Positions 1 through 8,094 of a DNA stretch of 64,000 bases are shown here, piece by piece. A program made the translations under genes and the position numbers. The DNA comes from Meishania sp964351985. GTDB lineage: Bacteria; Bacteroidota; Bacteroidia; Flavobacteriales; Flavobacteriaceae. The notes below the pieces were generated by a model. That model did not search any database and was not told the DNA's origin. It saw only the letters and a list, made by a program, of their open reading frames with translations. Numbering within the stretch: position 1 is the stretch's first letter; each line of letters starts with the position of its first letter. The DNA lies in contig CAYGPR010000008.1 of NCBI GenBank assembly GCA_964351985.1, positions 1-64,000 on the forward strand, written 5' to 3'.

Positions 1-2
1 TC

Positions 3-662
3 ATTATGGTTTCTGTTTTCGGACTGATCGATGTTGCGTATGCCCAAAGTCTCTGGAAATATCGAAAAGATGAATTCTTTGTGCTATTGCTGACCTTCTT
101 GGCTACACTTTTCATAGGGATAAAAGAAGGCATTTTAATGGGCGTTCTTTTCTCGTTGTTACTATTGGTCTATCGTACCTCAAAACCTCATTTTGCGGTT
201 TTGGGCAATGTAAGGGACTCCGATTATTATAAAAATATCGATCGTTTTGGTGATGAGGTTATTGTTCGCGATGATTTGTTGATCGTTCGTTTCGATGCCC
301 AATTGTATTTTGGCAATGCCGGATTTTTTAAAAGGCAGTTGTTGAAGCATGTCGATGCAAAAGGCCCTACGCTAAAAGGGGTGATACTGAATGCCGAGGC
401 CATCAACTATATCGATTCCACAGCGGCTCAGATATTGACCAAAACGATCCATGAAATACATGGGCGTGGTTTACAGTTCTATATTGCAGGTGCCATTGGT
501 CCGACGCGTGATATTATTTTCAGTAGCGGCATCATCAACGAACTGGATAAGAAATATCTCTTTGTCCAGACCAAAGAGGCGGTCGCGTGTTTTGACAACC
601 CTGATACAATTTCCGCGGTGGGAAGCAAGGTGGCCTACCAAAATCGGTTGAACAGTGACTAA
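3..662 (+). CDS. SulP-family anion permease, C-terminal part with STAS domain (5' partial)
   Basis: The reading frame is already open at the window edge, so the N-terminal transport core lies upstream. What remains is two hydrophobic segments (about residues 1-15 and 25-55 of the visible part) followed by a cytoplasmic STAS domain. The STAS domain shows the typical strand-loop with INYIDSTAAQIL, where the Ser/Thr after the Asp is the usual phosphorylation-type position. Family knowledge: SulP proteins carry sulfate or bicarbonate. The next gene acts on sulfur compounds and the locus holds sulfatases, which makes sulfate plausible, but this piece cannot separate sulfate from bicarbonate. Confidence 0.85.
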   Translation: MMVSVFGLIDVAYAQSLWKYRKDEFFVLLLTFLATLFIGIKEGILMGVLFSLLLLVYRTSKPHFAVLGNVRDSDYYKNIDRFGDEVIVRDDLLIVRFDAQLYFGNAGFFKRQLLKHVDAKGPTLKGVILNAEAINYIDSTAAQILTKTIHEIHGRGLQFYIAGAIGPTRDIIFSSGIINELDKKYLFVQTKEAVACFDNPDTISAVGSKVAYQNRLNSD

Positions 663-703
663 AGTTAACTCAAGACGAGTTCTATTAATTATAGTTTTTA
701 AAT

Positions 704-2116
704 ATGAAGATTGAACAAATTTATACCGGATGTTTGGCCCAAGGGGCCTATTATATCGAAAGCAATGGCGAAGTGGCCATTATCGATCCATTACGTGAAG
801 TAGAGCCTTATTTGAGAAGGGCTAAGGCAGATAACGCAAAGATCAAGTATATTTTTGAGACCCATTTTCATGCCGATTTTGTGAGTGGGCATGTGACTCT
901 TTCAAAAGAAACGGGTGCCCCTATCGTGTATGGACCGAATGCCGATCCTTCTTTTGAAGCGGTTATAGCAGAAGATGGACAAGAATTCAAACTAGGTGAT
1001 ATCACCATCAAGGCACTTCATACCCCAGGGCATACCATGGAAAGTACTACCTATTTACTAAAGGATACTCAAGGAAAAGATCATGCGATATTTTCTGGTG
1101 ATACCTTGTTCTTAGGGGATGTCGGCAGACCCGATCTGGCCCAAAAAGCGGCCAGTATGACACAAGAAGATTTGGCCGGAACCCTATTCGATAGTCTAAG
1201 AGATAAAATAATGCCCCTTGCCGACGATGTCATCGTTTACCCGGCGCACGGTGCGGGTTCTGCCTGCGGAAAGAACATGATGAAAGAAACCGTAGATACC
1301 CTCGGTAATCAAAAGAAAATGAACTATGCACTGCGTACCGATATGACCAAAGAAGAGTTTGTCGCAGAAGTTACTGAAGGTTTATTGCCCCCACCAAAAT
1401 ATTTTCCCTTGAACGTAAAAATGAACAAAGAAGGTTATGACGACATTGCCGATGTTTTGGATCGTGGAACGAAAGCCTTGTCTCCCGAAGCTTTTGAAAT
1501 TGCTGCAAACGAGACCGGAGCAATCGTTCTTGATGTTCGGCATCAGAATGAATTTATAAAGGGCCATGTACCCCGTTCCATATTCATCGGACTCAATGGA
1601 GATTTTGCACCTTGGGTAGGTACGCTGATCGCCGATGTCAAACAACCTATTTTGCTGGTTGCCCCCACCGGGCAGGAAAAAGAAGCCGTAACTCGACTAT
1701 CAAGAGTGGGGTTCGATGGCACTATCGGCTATCTTGACGGTGGATTCGATGTTTGGAAAAAGGCAGGAAAAGAATATGATACTGTTACATCGATTACCGC
1801 AGAAACATTAAAAGAAAGGATGGCAAACGAAGATCAAGAGATTTTTGATGTCAGGAAACCTAGTGAGTTTTCTTCGGAGCATGCTAAAGATGCGAAAAGT
1901 ACCCCGTTGAGTTTCTTGAACGATTATTTAGCCGAATTCCCTAAAGAGGCGCCGTTTTATGTGCATTGTGCTGGGGGCTACCGGTCAGTGATAGCAGCTT
2001 CCATATTAAAGAGCAGAGGAATACATAATTTAATTGATGTTGCAGGGGGATTTGGTGCCATGAAGGAATCCGGTATCGAGGTAACGGACTATGTTTGTCC
2101 GACAACGCTTAAGTGA
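704..2116 (+). CDS. MBL-fold persulfide dioxygenase fused to two rhodanese domains
   Basis: 470 aa. Residues 1-240 are a metallo-beta-lactamase fold of the ETHE1/persulfide-dioxygenase type: THFHADFVSGH at 53-63, His110 in HTPGH and Asp133 in SGDT. The sixth position of the HxHxDH motif is Phe here, as I recall for other MBL-rhodanese fusions. Two rhodanese domains follow. The first (about 260-355) has no Cys at the active-loop position (VAPTGQEKEA) and is probably structural; the second (about 370-465) has Cys422 in HCAGGYRS. Expected role: oxidation of glutathione-type or other low-molecular-weight persulfide to sulfite, with sulfur transfer by the second rhodanese. No signal peptide, so cytoplasmic. 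The genes downstream fit a sulfide-detoxification unit. Confidence 0.88.
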   Translation: MKIEQIYTGCLAQGAYYIESNGEVAIIDPLREVEPYLRRAKADNAKIKYIFETHFHADFVSGHVTLSKETGAPIVYGPNADPSFEAVIAEDGQEFKLGDITIKALHTPGHTMESTTYLLKDTQGKDHAIFSGDTLFLGDVGRPDLAQKAASMTQEDLAGTLFDSLRDKIMPLADDVIVYPAHGAGSACGKNMMKETVDTLGNQKKMNYALRTDMTKEEFVAEVTEGLLPPPKYFPLNVKMNKEGYDDIADVLDRGTKALSPEAFEIAANETGAIVLDVRHQNEFIKGHVPRSIFIGLNGDFAPWVGTLIADVKQPILLVAPTGQEKEAVTRLSRVGFDGTIGYLDGGFDVWKKAGKEYDTVTSITAETLKERMANEDQEIFDVRKPSEFSSEHAKDAKSTPLSFLNDYLAEFPKEAPFYVHCAGGYRSVIAASILKSRGIHNLIDVAGGFGAMKESGIEVTDYVCPTTLK

Positions 2117-2125
2117 TATTTATCA
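2114..2125. promoter_or_regulatory. Palindrome TGATATTTATCA, copy 1 (candidate operator)
   Basis: Perfect inverted repeat TGATA-TT-TATCA that overlaps the stop codon of the persulfide dioxygenase gene. An identical copy lies at 2485-2496. The spacing and symmetry resemble a Crp/Fnr-type dimer site; no such regulator gene is in the window. A TACCTTTG (2149-2156) that resembles the Bacteroidota -7 element lies just downstream, but no good -33 partner was seen. Confidence 0.4.
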
Positions 2126-2161
2126 TTATTATAAATAACCTAGAAAGATACCTTTGGCCTA

Positions 2162-2266
2162 ATGAAGTTGAACAAGGTTATGAAGTTGATTTTGATTTGT
2201 TTGCTTTGTATCGGTTTGATTTCGGCTACAGTAATTCTAATCCAATATTTTAACCAAGAAGAATAA
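2162..2266 (+). CDS. 34-aa single-pass membrane protein
   Basis: Small frame starting MKLNKVMKLILICLLCIGL and ending FNQEE. It has a basic N-terminus, one hydrophobic helix (about residues 8-27) and a short polar tail. It ends 4 nt before the start of the DUF2892 gene, in the same direction, which argues for translation in one operon. Function unknown; it could be a small accessory subunit of the sulfur module. Confidence 0.5.
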   Translation: MKLNKVMKLILICLLCIGLISATVILIQYFNQEE

Positions 2267-2270
2267 AACG

Positions 2271-2477
2271 ATGAAAAAAAACATGGGAAAAACGGACAAA
2301 ATGGTCCGTCTGATCGTTGCTATCGCTGTAGGGCTTTTAATTTATTTTGATGTTGTTCAAGGAACTTTGGCCTATATCTTACTTGCAGTGGCAGGTATTT
2401 TCGTGCTAACCAGTTTACTGAATTTTTGTCCGTTATACACCCTGTTCGGAATGAATACATGTAAGACAAAAAGTTAA
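2271..2477 (+). CDS. DUF2892 (YgaP-like) inner-membrane protein
   Basis: 68 aa with two predicted helices: about residues 12-28 (VRLIVAIAVGLLIYFDVV) and 33-55, ending in the family signature NFCPLYTLFGMNTC. Known of the family: DUF2892 is the membrane part of the rhodanese YgaP in enterobacteria and occurs as a separate gene beside sulfurtransferases in Bacteroidota. Here it follows the rhodanese fusion, so it probably anchors or serves that sulfur pathway. The two Cys in CPLY and NTC are conserved in the family. Confidence 0.85.
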   Translation: MKKNMGKTDKMVRLIVAIAVGLLIYFDVVQGTLAYILLAVAGIFVLTSLLNFCPLYTLFGMNTCKTKS

Positions 2478-2484
2478 GTTTTTC

Positions 2485-2496
2485 TGATATTTATCA
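2485..2496. promoter_or_regulatory. Palindrome TGATATTTATCA, copy 2 (candidate operator)
   Basis: Second exact copy of the 12-nt palindrome at 2114-2125; identity extends one more base (TGATATTTATCAT). It lies 50 nt upstream of the 46-aa membrane gene at 2547. Two identical palindromes about 370 nt apart, each in front of a small membrane gene of the sulfur module, suggest one regulator. Confidence 0.4.
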
Positions 2497-2546
2497 TATA
2501 ATCTCGTGTTGTGGATTCATAATTTTGACTATCTAAACTGAATCGT

Positions 2547-2687
2547 ATGTCACTACTTCGAATGTTACCCCTGGTCAATTGGAACAACGGAATCATTATG
2601 ATCGTCGTTTTTGTAGCTGTCTGTATAGCCTTGGTTACGGCGCTTTTACTTTTAATGAACAGTGGAAAGGATAAAAAGAGCACTTGA
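2547..2687 (+). CDS. 46-aa single-pass membrane protein
   Basis: Begins MSLLRMLPLVNWNNGIIMIV and ends NSGKDKKST. One strong hydrophobic helix spans about residues 15-37 with a basic cytoplasmic tail. It is preceded by a TGATATTTATCA palindrome and lies in the same direction as the sulfur genes. Not recognised; the single-helix-plus-charged-tail layout resembles small respiratory or transporter accessory subunits. Coding status rests on the hydrophobic pattern and position only. Confidence 0.5.
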   Translation: MSLLRMLPLVNWNNGIIMIVVFVAVCIALVTALLLLMNSGKDKKST

Positions 2688-2861
2688 TATTTTTTAATTA
2701 GATTTACAATAGAATATTTTCTTTTGAGCAATGAAATTTTGTGGAAAAGAACATTTTTATTGCCTTTTTTTAAGAAGTTGTAAAATGTTAAGATAGTCTT
2801 AATATTTTAGCTAATTTTCCATCTTTTTTAACTATATTTAACAGGAATCACTTTACGTAAC

Positions 2862-3044
2862 ATGATTAAGAACTTTATTGAGAAGGTCGGAGCAATGAAT
2901 TGTTTGTTGTTACTGGTTGTGGTCTCCATCATCATAGTCTCTGAATATCTATTTCTGAGTGGAAAAAAATTGGATGCTATTTTCGTGGCCTTTTGGGCAC
3001 CGACCATATTAGGTTTTATGAACTATCTGAAATATAAAAAGTAG
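2862..3044 (+). CDS. 60-aa two-helix membrane protein
   Basis: MIKNFIEKVGAMNCLLLLVV opens a protein with two hydrophobic segments (about residues 12-33 and 39-55) and a basic end (LKYKK). No family recognised. Its TAG stop shares a base with a GTG that opens the next small frame, a typical translational-coupling arrangement. AT-rich DNA of about 175 nt upstream may hold its promoter. Confidence 0.55.
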   Translation: MIKNFIEKVGAMNCLLLLVVVSIIIVSEYLFLSGKKLDAIFVAFWAPTILGFMNYLKYKK

Positions 3045-3139
3045 TGGATTTCATTTTCATATACTCCATTTTCGTGTCGGTCATCTTTTTGGCGTGGCTA
3101 CTTTTTATAATTCGGATGTATCGAGAGCTAAAGGACTAG
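3044..3139 (+). CDS. 31-aa membrane peptide, coupled to the preceding gene
   Basis: The GTG start overlaps the preceding stop by one base. The peptide starts VDFIFIYSIFVSVIFLAWLL and ends with a charged tail, RMYRELKD. One membrane helix. Its stop overlaps the 3' end of the convergent nuclease gene by 4 nt. Too short to recognise; the overlap and hydrophobicity are the only support. Confidence 0.4.
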   Translation: MDFIFIYSIFVSVIFLAWLLFIIRMYRELKD

Positions 3140-4533
3140 GAACCGTAATATGTTGATAGCTCTTCAAACGGTAATACCTTGTCCGCATTTTTATTGATAT
3201 ATGATTTGATAATCCCCTGCGCTTCCACTGTATTCTTACTTCGGATCAGAAAAGGTTCTAAATCCGCGAAGGACGAAATTTCCATATTTTTTTCTAGAAA
3301 CCCGTATCCTTGATAGCTATCGTCTTGGACTAGCACAAAAGCTTCTTCCTCGAAGTTTCTTCCTTTTTCGCGTATGATAAAATTTTCTTTTCTCAGCTGC
3401 ATATGATGTATTGCCGCCATCACTTTCCCATTATACACAGAACTGGTTTCCTTCCCCCTGCAAATACCATCGCACTTGGGAATTCGATAATGAGAGCATG
3501 TATTTACGTTTTCTTGTAGATGGCAATATTTAGGACAAAGTCCATAGGTTTTACAGATTTCTTCTAAATAAAGGCGACAATCTGAGGTGTTCGAAAATGT
3601 AATCAATGCGTTGGGTGCGGCCTTTAGCTTATTAAAAGCCAGATGCAGTACTCCGTTGCGATCTTCATACGAGAAAATTGCATATTGAAGCAAGCTTCTT
3701 TTTTGGGCTCGATTGTAAGTAGGGTAATAGTGCTTTATAGCATGTGACTCCATCAATAAGGCGACGAGCTCACTACCGGAAATCTCAAAATCGATATCCG
3801 CTGTTTCTTGGCACATGCGTACCTCCTTTGTAGCCTTATCGTAAAAATGGCTCAGAACACGTTTTTTGATATTGATGGCTTTTCCTATATAAATAATCTT
3901 TCCTGTACGGTCTTTAAAATAATAGATTCCCGGTTTCGTGGGCAATCTTTCGTAAATCGGTCGGGGTAATGAAGGTGGTAGGGTCGCCTCTTGAGAACGT
4001 GAATTCAGAAAACTCTTAAAAACCTGTTCGGCGCCATCGGTGCGCAGTAGTTTTTTGAAAAGCAAAACCGTAGCATGTGCATCGCCCCTTGCACGATGTC
4101 GGTCTGTAAGTGGAATACCGAGTGCAGAACAAAGCTTTCCTAAACTGTACGAACGAAAGCCAGGTATCAATTTACGGGAGAGACGTACCGTGCATAGTTT
4201 TTTTCTTGTGAATTCCAGTCCCAAATTCTTGAATTCGTTCTTGATTACGTTATAATCAAAATTCACACTATGGGCAACAAAGATGGTGTCTTTAGTGAAT
4301 TCAAGCACTTTTTTCGAAATTTCCTCCAGTTTTGGGGCATTTCGCACCAGGTCATTATCGATGCCTGTGAGACCGGTAATGAAATAAGGAATTTCACATT
4401 CGGGATTGACCAAAGTGGTAAACTCATCGACAATATCGTGACCGTCAAATTTGAAAATACAGATTTCGGTAATCTTGTTGCCCTTAATACCGTTTCCGGT
4501 CGTCTCTATATCGATAATACTGTACAATTGCAA
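3136..4533 (-). CDS. DnaQ-type exonuclease fused to GIY-YIG (Cho/UvrC-like) nuclease
   Basis: 465 aa in two parts. Residues 1-170 are a DEDDh 3'-5' exonuclease like the DNA polymerase III epsilon subunit: Asp8 and Glu10 in SIIDIETTGNG, then HSVNFDYNVIKNEF and HRARGDAHATVLLF carrying the later acidic and His residues. From about 200 a GIY-YIG nuclease begins (PGIYYFKDRTGKIIYIGKA), followed by a Cys-rich stretch like that in UvrC/Cho (about 345-375, CPKYC and CDGIC). The C-terminal half of UvrC (RNase-H-like nuclease and HhH) is absent, so this resembles Cho. Family role: auxiliary excision-repair incision or DNA end processing. It stands alone, transcribed leftward. Confidence 0.85.
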   Translation of the reverse strand: MQLYSIIDIETTGNGIKGNKITEICIFKFDGHDIVDEFTTLVNPECEIPYFITGLTGIDNDLVRNAPKLEEISKKVLEFTKDTIFVAHSVNFDYNVIKNEFKNLGLEFTRKKLCTVRLSRKLIPGFRSYSLGKLCSALGIPLTDRHRARGDAHATVLLFKKLLRTDGAEQVFKSFLNSRSQEATLPPSLPRPIYERLPTKPGIYYFKDRTGKIIYIGKAINIKKRVLSHFYDKATKEVRMCQETADIDFEISGSELVALLMESHAIKHYYPTYNRAQKRSLLQYAIFSYEDRNGVLHLAFNKLKAAPNALITFSNTSDCRLYLEEICKTYGLCPKYCHLQENVNTCSHYRIPKCDGICRGKETSSVYNGKVMAAIHHMQLRKENFIIREKGRNFEEEAFVLVQDDSYQGYGFLEKNMEISSFADLEPFLIRSKNTVEAQGIIKSYINKNADKVLPFEELSTYYGS

Positions 4534-4920
4534 TTTTGATTTCTGATGAGTATAAAGTTAGCGCAAAATCTTGAAGGATTTTTTTTGGATTAAACTTTGA
4601 GCAAAAAAGCCACTCACGAGTGGCTTTTTATGACGAACACTAGTTCAAATAATTCTATCGGAGGGAACTTTGCAAATAGTGTTGCTTAAAATTACAATAT
4701 ATCGGGGAATTTTCTAAATCGTATCCTACGAAATATACTACTTTATTACTAAAAAAAGTACTTCGTCAAATTTCAGTAGAGAATAAAGGATTGGTAAATA
4801 GCCGTAAATTCTTCAAATGACATACAAAACGCTATACAATTTTGGCGGCATTTCTATCCGAATCCATATTATAACTTGAATTGCTTAATTTTAGTTACTC
4901 ACTAATTCAAGTTCACCATT
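4534..4920. other. Intergenic region between divergent nuclease and sulfatase genes
   Basis: 387 nt without a convincing gene. It must carry promoters for both flanking genes, but no clear TAnnTTTG/TTG pair was found. The only structure I see is the strong hairpin at 4604-4629. The rest is AT-rich and unremarkable. Confidence 0.6.
4604..4629. terminator. Bidirectional terminator-like hairpin
   Basis: AAAAAGCCACT pairs perfectly with AGTGGCTTTTT around the 4-nt loop CACG, so an intrinsic terminator would form on either strand. Neither neighbouring gene ends here: both genes begin on either side. It therefore either ends an unannotated short transcript or insulates the two promoters. Confidence 0.6.
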
Positions 4921-6507
4921 ATGAAAGCACCGTTTTTTATCAACTCCAACGTGCTATTGACTTTGTTGTTGCTGATTTTTCCTTTTAGTAAGAAAGTTTC
5001 AAAACCGATGGATGAAAAGCCACCCAACATCATTTATATTCTCGCGGATGATTTAGGTTATGGAGACATTGGCAGCTTTAATCCTGAAAGTAAAATTAGC
5101 AGCCCGAATATTGATAAACTAACCGCCGAAGGCATGAAGTTTACCGATGCGCATAGTCCTTCGGCGGTGTGTACGCCCACACGTTATGGTGTTCTTACGG
5201 GTAGGTATAATTGGCGTAGCTCTCTTAAAAGTGGAGTGTTGACAGGAAAATCCAAAGCATTGATTCCCAATAATAGAACAACCGTGGCATCCTTATTAAA
5301 AAAAGGAGGATACCATACCGCGTTTATAGGTAAATGGCATTTAGGTTGGGATTGGGCCCAAAAAGACACATCCGATTTTGGCGGTGAAGGATGGATCGCC
5401 GATGATTTTGAAAATATCGACTTTACAGGTCCGGTAAAGAATACCCCGAACGATATGGGCTTCGACTATGCGTATGGTCACTCGGGATCACTGGATATGG
5501 CACCTTATGTATATGTTGAGAATGGTAACATAACCGCGAAAGTAAATTCGATTACCGAAGATACCGACAAATATACATGGTGGCGGAAAGGACCTACGGC
5601 CTCCGATTTCGACCATGATGACGTCACTCCTAATTTTTTCAGAAAATCGGTGGATTATATAAAGAAAAGGTCGACCGAAGAGAAACCTTTCTTTCTTTAT
5701 TTGGCTTTGCCTTCTCCACATACCCCGATTTTGCCGACTGAGGAATGGATAGGAAAAAGTGGCTTGAACCCCTATGCCGATTTTGTTTCTATGATAGATT
5801 CATATGTGGGTGAATTGATGAACGTATTGGAACAACAAGGATTGAAGGAAAATACAATGGTTATTTTTACAAGTGATAATGGATGCTCCCCTGAAGCCGA
5901 TTTTGAGATCTTGGCAAAAAATGGACATCGACCAAGTTCGATATATCGAGGACATAAAGCGGATATTTTCGAGGGAGGCCATCGTATTCCGTTCATTGTT
6001 CGATGGCCTGAAAAAATTAAACCCAATTCGATAGCGGAGAACACTATTTGCCTGACCGACCTGATGGCCACATGCGCCAATATTTTAGGGATACCTTTAC
6101 AGGAAAATGAGGGGGAGGATAGTTTTTCGTTATTTCCGATATTCAAGGGTGAAGATGTTGAAAAATACGAACGAAAGGCAACCGTTCACCATTCCATCAA
6201 CGGAAGTTTTGCCATACGGAAAGAAAACTGGAAATTGATTTTTTGTCCAGATTCCGGGGGTTGGAGCGACCCTAAACCAAATTCAGAAGGTGTTGGTCAA
6301 CTTCCCGAATTTCAACTGTACGATTTAGAAAAAGATCCCGGTGAAAGAACGAACCTCCTCGCATCGTATCCAGATAAAGTAGAAGAACTGAGAGCCTTAA
6401 TGGTTTCCTATATCGAAAACGGAAGAAGTACGGAAGGACCGACCCAAAAGAACAACCCGGAAGCCTTCGGCACGAAGGATTGGAAACAGATTTCAATATT
6501 CAAATAA
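4921..6507 (+). CDS. S1-family sulfatase (CTPTR type), secreted
   Basis: 528 aa. N-terminal hydrophobic segment (about 8-22) indicates export. The sulfatase core opens with NIIYILADDLGYGDIG, where Asp43 and Asp44 are the calcium ligands. Cys84 in VCTPTRYGVLTGR is the residue converted to formylglycine; it follows the CxPxR rule. GKWHLGW, FTSDNG and RGHKADIFEGGHR are further core motifs. Expected reaction: hydrolysis of a sulfate ester on an oligosaccharide in the periplasm. It leads an operon with a second sulfatase and a fucosidase, so sulfated fucose-containing glycans are the likely substrate (inference). Stop and next possible ATG are directly adjacent. Confidence 0.9.
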   Translation: MKAPFFINSNVLLTLLLLIFPFSKKVSKPMDEKPPNIIYILADDLGYGDIGSFNPESKISSPNIDKLTAEGMKFTDAHSPSAVCTPTRYGVLTGRYNWRSSLKSGVLTGKSKALIPNNRTTVASLLKKGGYHTAFIGKWHLGWDWAQKDTSDFGGEGWIADDFENIDFTGPVKNTPNDMGFDYAYGHSGSLDMAPYVYVENGNITAKVNSITEDTDKYTWWRKGPTASDFDHDDVTPNFFRKSVDYIKKRSTEEKPFFLYLALPSPHTPILPTEEWIGKSGLNPYADFVSMIDSYVGELMNVLEQQGLKENTMVIFTSDNGCSPEADFEILAKNGHRPSSIYRGHKADIFEGGHRIPFIVRWPEKIKPNSIAENTICLTDLMATCANILGIPLQENEGEDSFSLFPIFKGEDVEKYERKATVHHSINGSFAIRKENWKLIFCPDSGGWSDPKPNSEGVGQLPEFQLYDLEKDPGERTNLLASYPDKVEELRALMVSYIENGRSTEGPTQKNNPEAFGTKDWKQISIFK

Positions 6508-6546
6508 ATGAAGGATATTTTTGTCTCGATAAATAGTATATGGCGA

Positions 6547-8094
6547 ATGACTAAAAATGCTCGAAGAGTACTTATCATGGCCTTGGTTTTGGGTTCATGT
6601 CAAAATGATGAAATTCAAGAACCACCTCCAAATATTGTTCTCTTTTTGGTCGACGATATGGGCTGGCAAGACACCTCAGTGCCGTTTTGGAGCGAGCGCA
6701 CTGCGTTCAATGACCGTTACCATACCCCGAATATGGAACGTCTTGCCAAAGAAGGAATGAAATTCACCCAAGCCTATGCCACGCCCGTATGTTCTCCTAC
6801 GCGGGTAAGTTTGATGACGGGTATGAACGCCGCACGACATCACGTTACCAATTGGACCTTGAAAAAAGATTCGCTGCAACCTATGGAAACCGACCACCCA
6901 CAACTTGAGTTCCCGCAATGGAACATGAATGGTATGAGTCCTGTTGCTGGTGACTCCCTAGCAGTGCATGCCATGCCATTGCCACAGGCCTTGCACGATA
7001 TAGGTTATTTTACGGTACATTCTGGGAAAGCTCATTTGGGAGCTATTGGCACACCCGGAGAAAACCCCTTGAACCTAGGATTTGATATAAATATTGCCGG
7101 CCATGCCGCCGGAGCCCCCGGAAGTTATCTGGGCACTGAAAATTATGGCAATGGCACGGAAGGCAGAGAAATCTGGGCCGTACCCGGATTAGAGGATTAC
7201 TACGGTAAAGATATCTTTTTGACAGAGGCTATCACCCAGGAGGCATTGAAAGCAGTGGATTCCGCAGTTACCAACCAACAGCCCTTCTTTCTGTACATGT
7301 CGCATTACGCCGTACATACACCGATCATGGGTGATGAGCGTTTCGTTCAAAAATATCTGGAAAAAGGCCTCGATTCCATCGAAGCTAAATACGCATCTTT
7401 GGTAGAAGGTATGGATAAAAGCTTAGGAGACATCATGAATTATTTGGCCGACAAAAATATTGAGGGGAATACTATCGTTATCTTTATGTCAGATAATGGC
7501 GGATTGAGCGCCCATGCCCGAGGTGGTGAACCAAATACCCACAATAAACCACTGGCAAGTGGTAAGGGCTCTATGTACGAAGGTGGCATTCGAGAACCGA
7601 TGTTGGTCAAATGGCCGAACAAAACTGAACCGGGAACCGTATCGAACGAGCAAATCATCATTGAAGATTTTTATCCCTCGATTCTTAAAATGGCGGGTAT
7701 CGATAGTTTGGAGACGGTGCAAAAAGTAGATGGGCAAAGTTTTGTCGAGGTACTCAAGGGCGAACCAAAGTATGAAGGTGTACGGCCCTTAATCTGGCAT
7801 TACCCCAATGAATGGGGAGTTACTGGTCCCGGTATCGGGGCGGCAAGTGCGGTACGGCAAGGCGATTGGAAATTCATTTATTTTCATGCCGACAGACGAA
7901 TGGAACTGTACAACCTTGAAACGGATATCGGGGAAACCAAAAATTTGGCTTCCGAAAATTCTGAAAAATTACTGGAGATGGCATCCATACTCACGACACA
8001 ATTGAAAGCTAAAAAAGCCCAAATGCCCATTGACAAAATTACAGGCAAGCCTGTGGAATATCCTCTTGAAATGTTACCTAATGAAAAGGAATAA
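6547..8094 (+). CDS. S1-family sulfatase (CSPTR type), lipoprotein
   Basis: The frame is open from an ATG at 6508, but I prefer the ATG at 6547 because it gives a standard lipoprotein signal, MTKNARRVLIMALVLGSC, with Cys18 as lipid anchor. Core: NIVLFLVDDMGWQDT with paired Asp for calcium, and VCSPTRVSLMTGM with the formylglycine Cys (Cys82 in this numbering). FMSDNGG and SGKGSMYEGGIREP follow. About 515 aa, normal for the family. It is the second sulfatase of the operon; different sequence around the active site from the first implies a different sulfate position or linkage. The 3' end overlaps the start of the fucosidase gene by 14 nt. Confidence 0.9.
   Translation: MTKNARRVLIMALVLGSCQNDEIQEPPPNIVLFLVDDMGWQDTSVPFWSERTAFNDRYHTPNMERLAKEGMKFTQAYATPVCSPTRVSLMTGMNAARHHVTNWTLKKDSLQPMETDHPQLEFPQWNMNGMSPVAGDSLAVHAMPLPQALHDIGYFTVHSGKAHLGAIGTPGENPLNLGFDINIAGHAAGAPGSYLGTENYGNGTEGREIWAVPGLEDYYGKDIFLTEAITQEALKAVDSAVTNQQPFFLYMSHYAVHTPIMGDERFVQKYLEKGLDSIEAKYASLVEGMDKSLGDIMNYLADKNIEGNTIVIFMSDNGGLSAHARGGEPNTHNKPLASGKGSMYEGGIREPMLVKWPNKTEPGTVSNEQIIIEDFYPSILKMAGIDSLETVQKVDGQSFVEVLKGEPKYEGVRPLIWHYPNEWGVTGPGIGAASAVRQGDWKFIYFHADRRMELYNLETDIGETKNLASENSEKLLEMASILTTQLKAKKAQMPIDKITGKPVEYPLEMLPNEKE

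Noticed and set aside
6508..6546. Upstream ATG of the second sulfatase as its true start
   Set aside because: The extension spoils the lipoprotein signal; the ATG at 6547 gives a standard 18-residue signal ending in LGSC.
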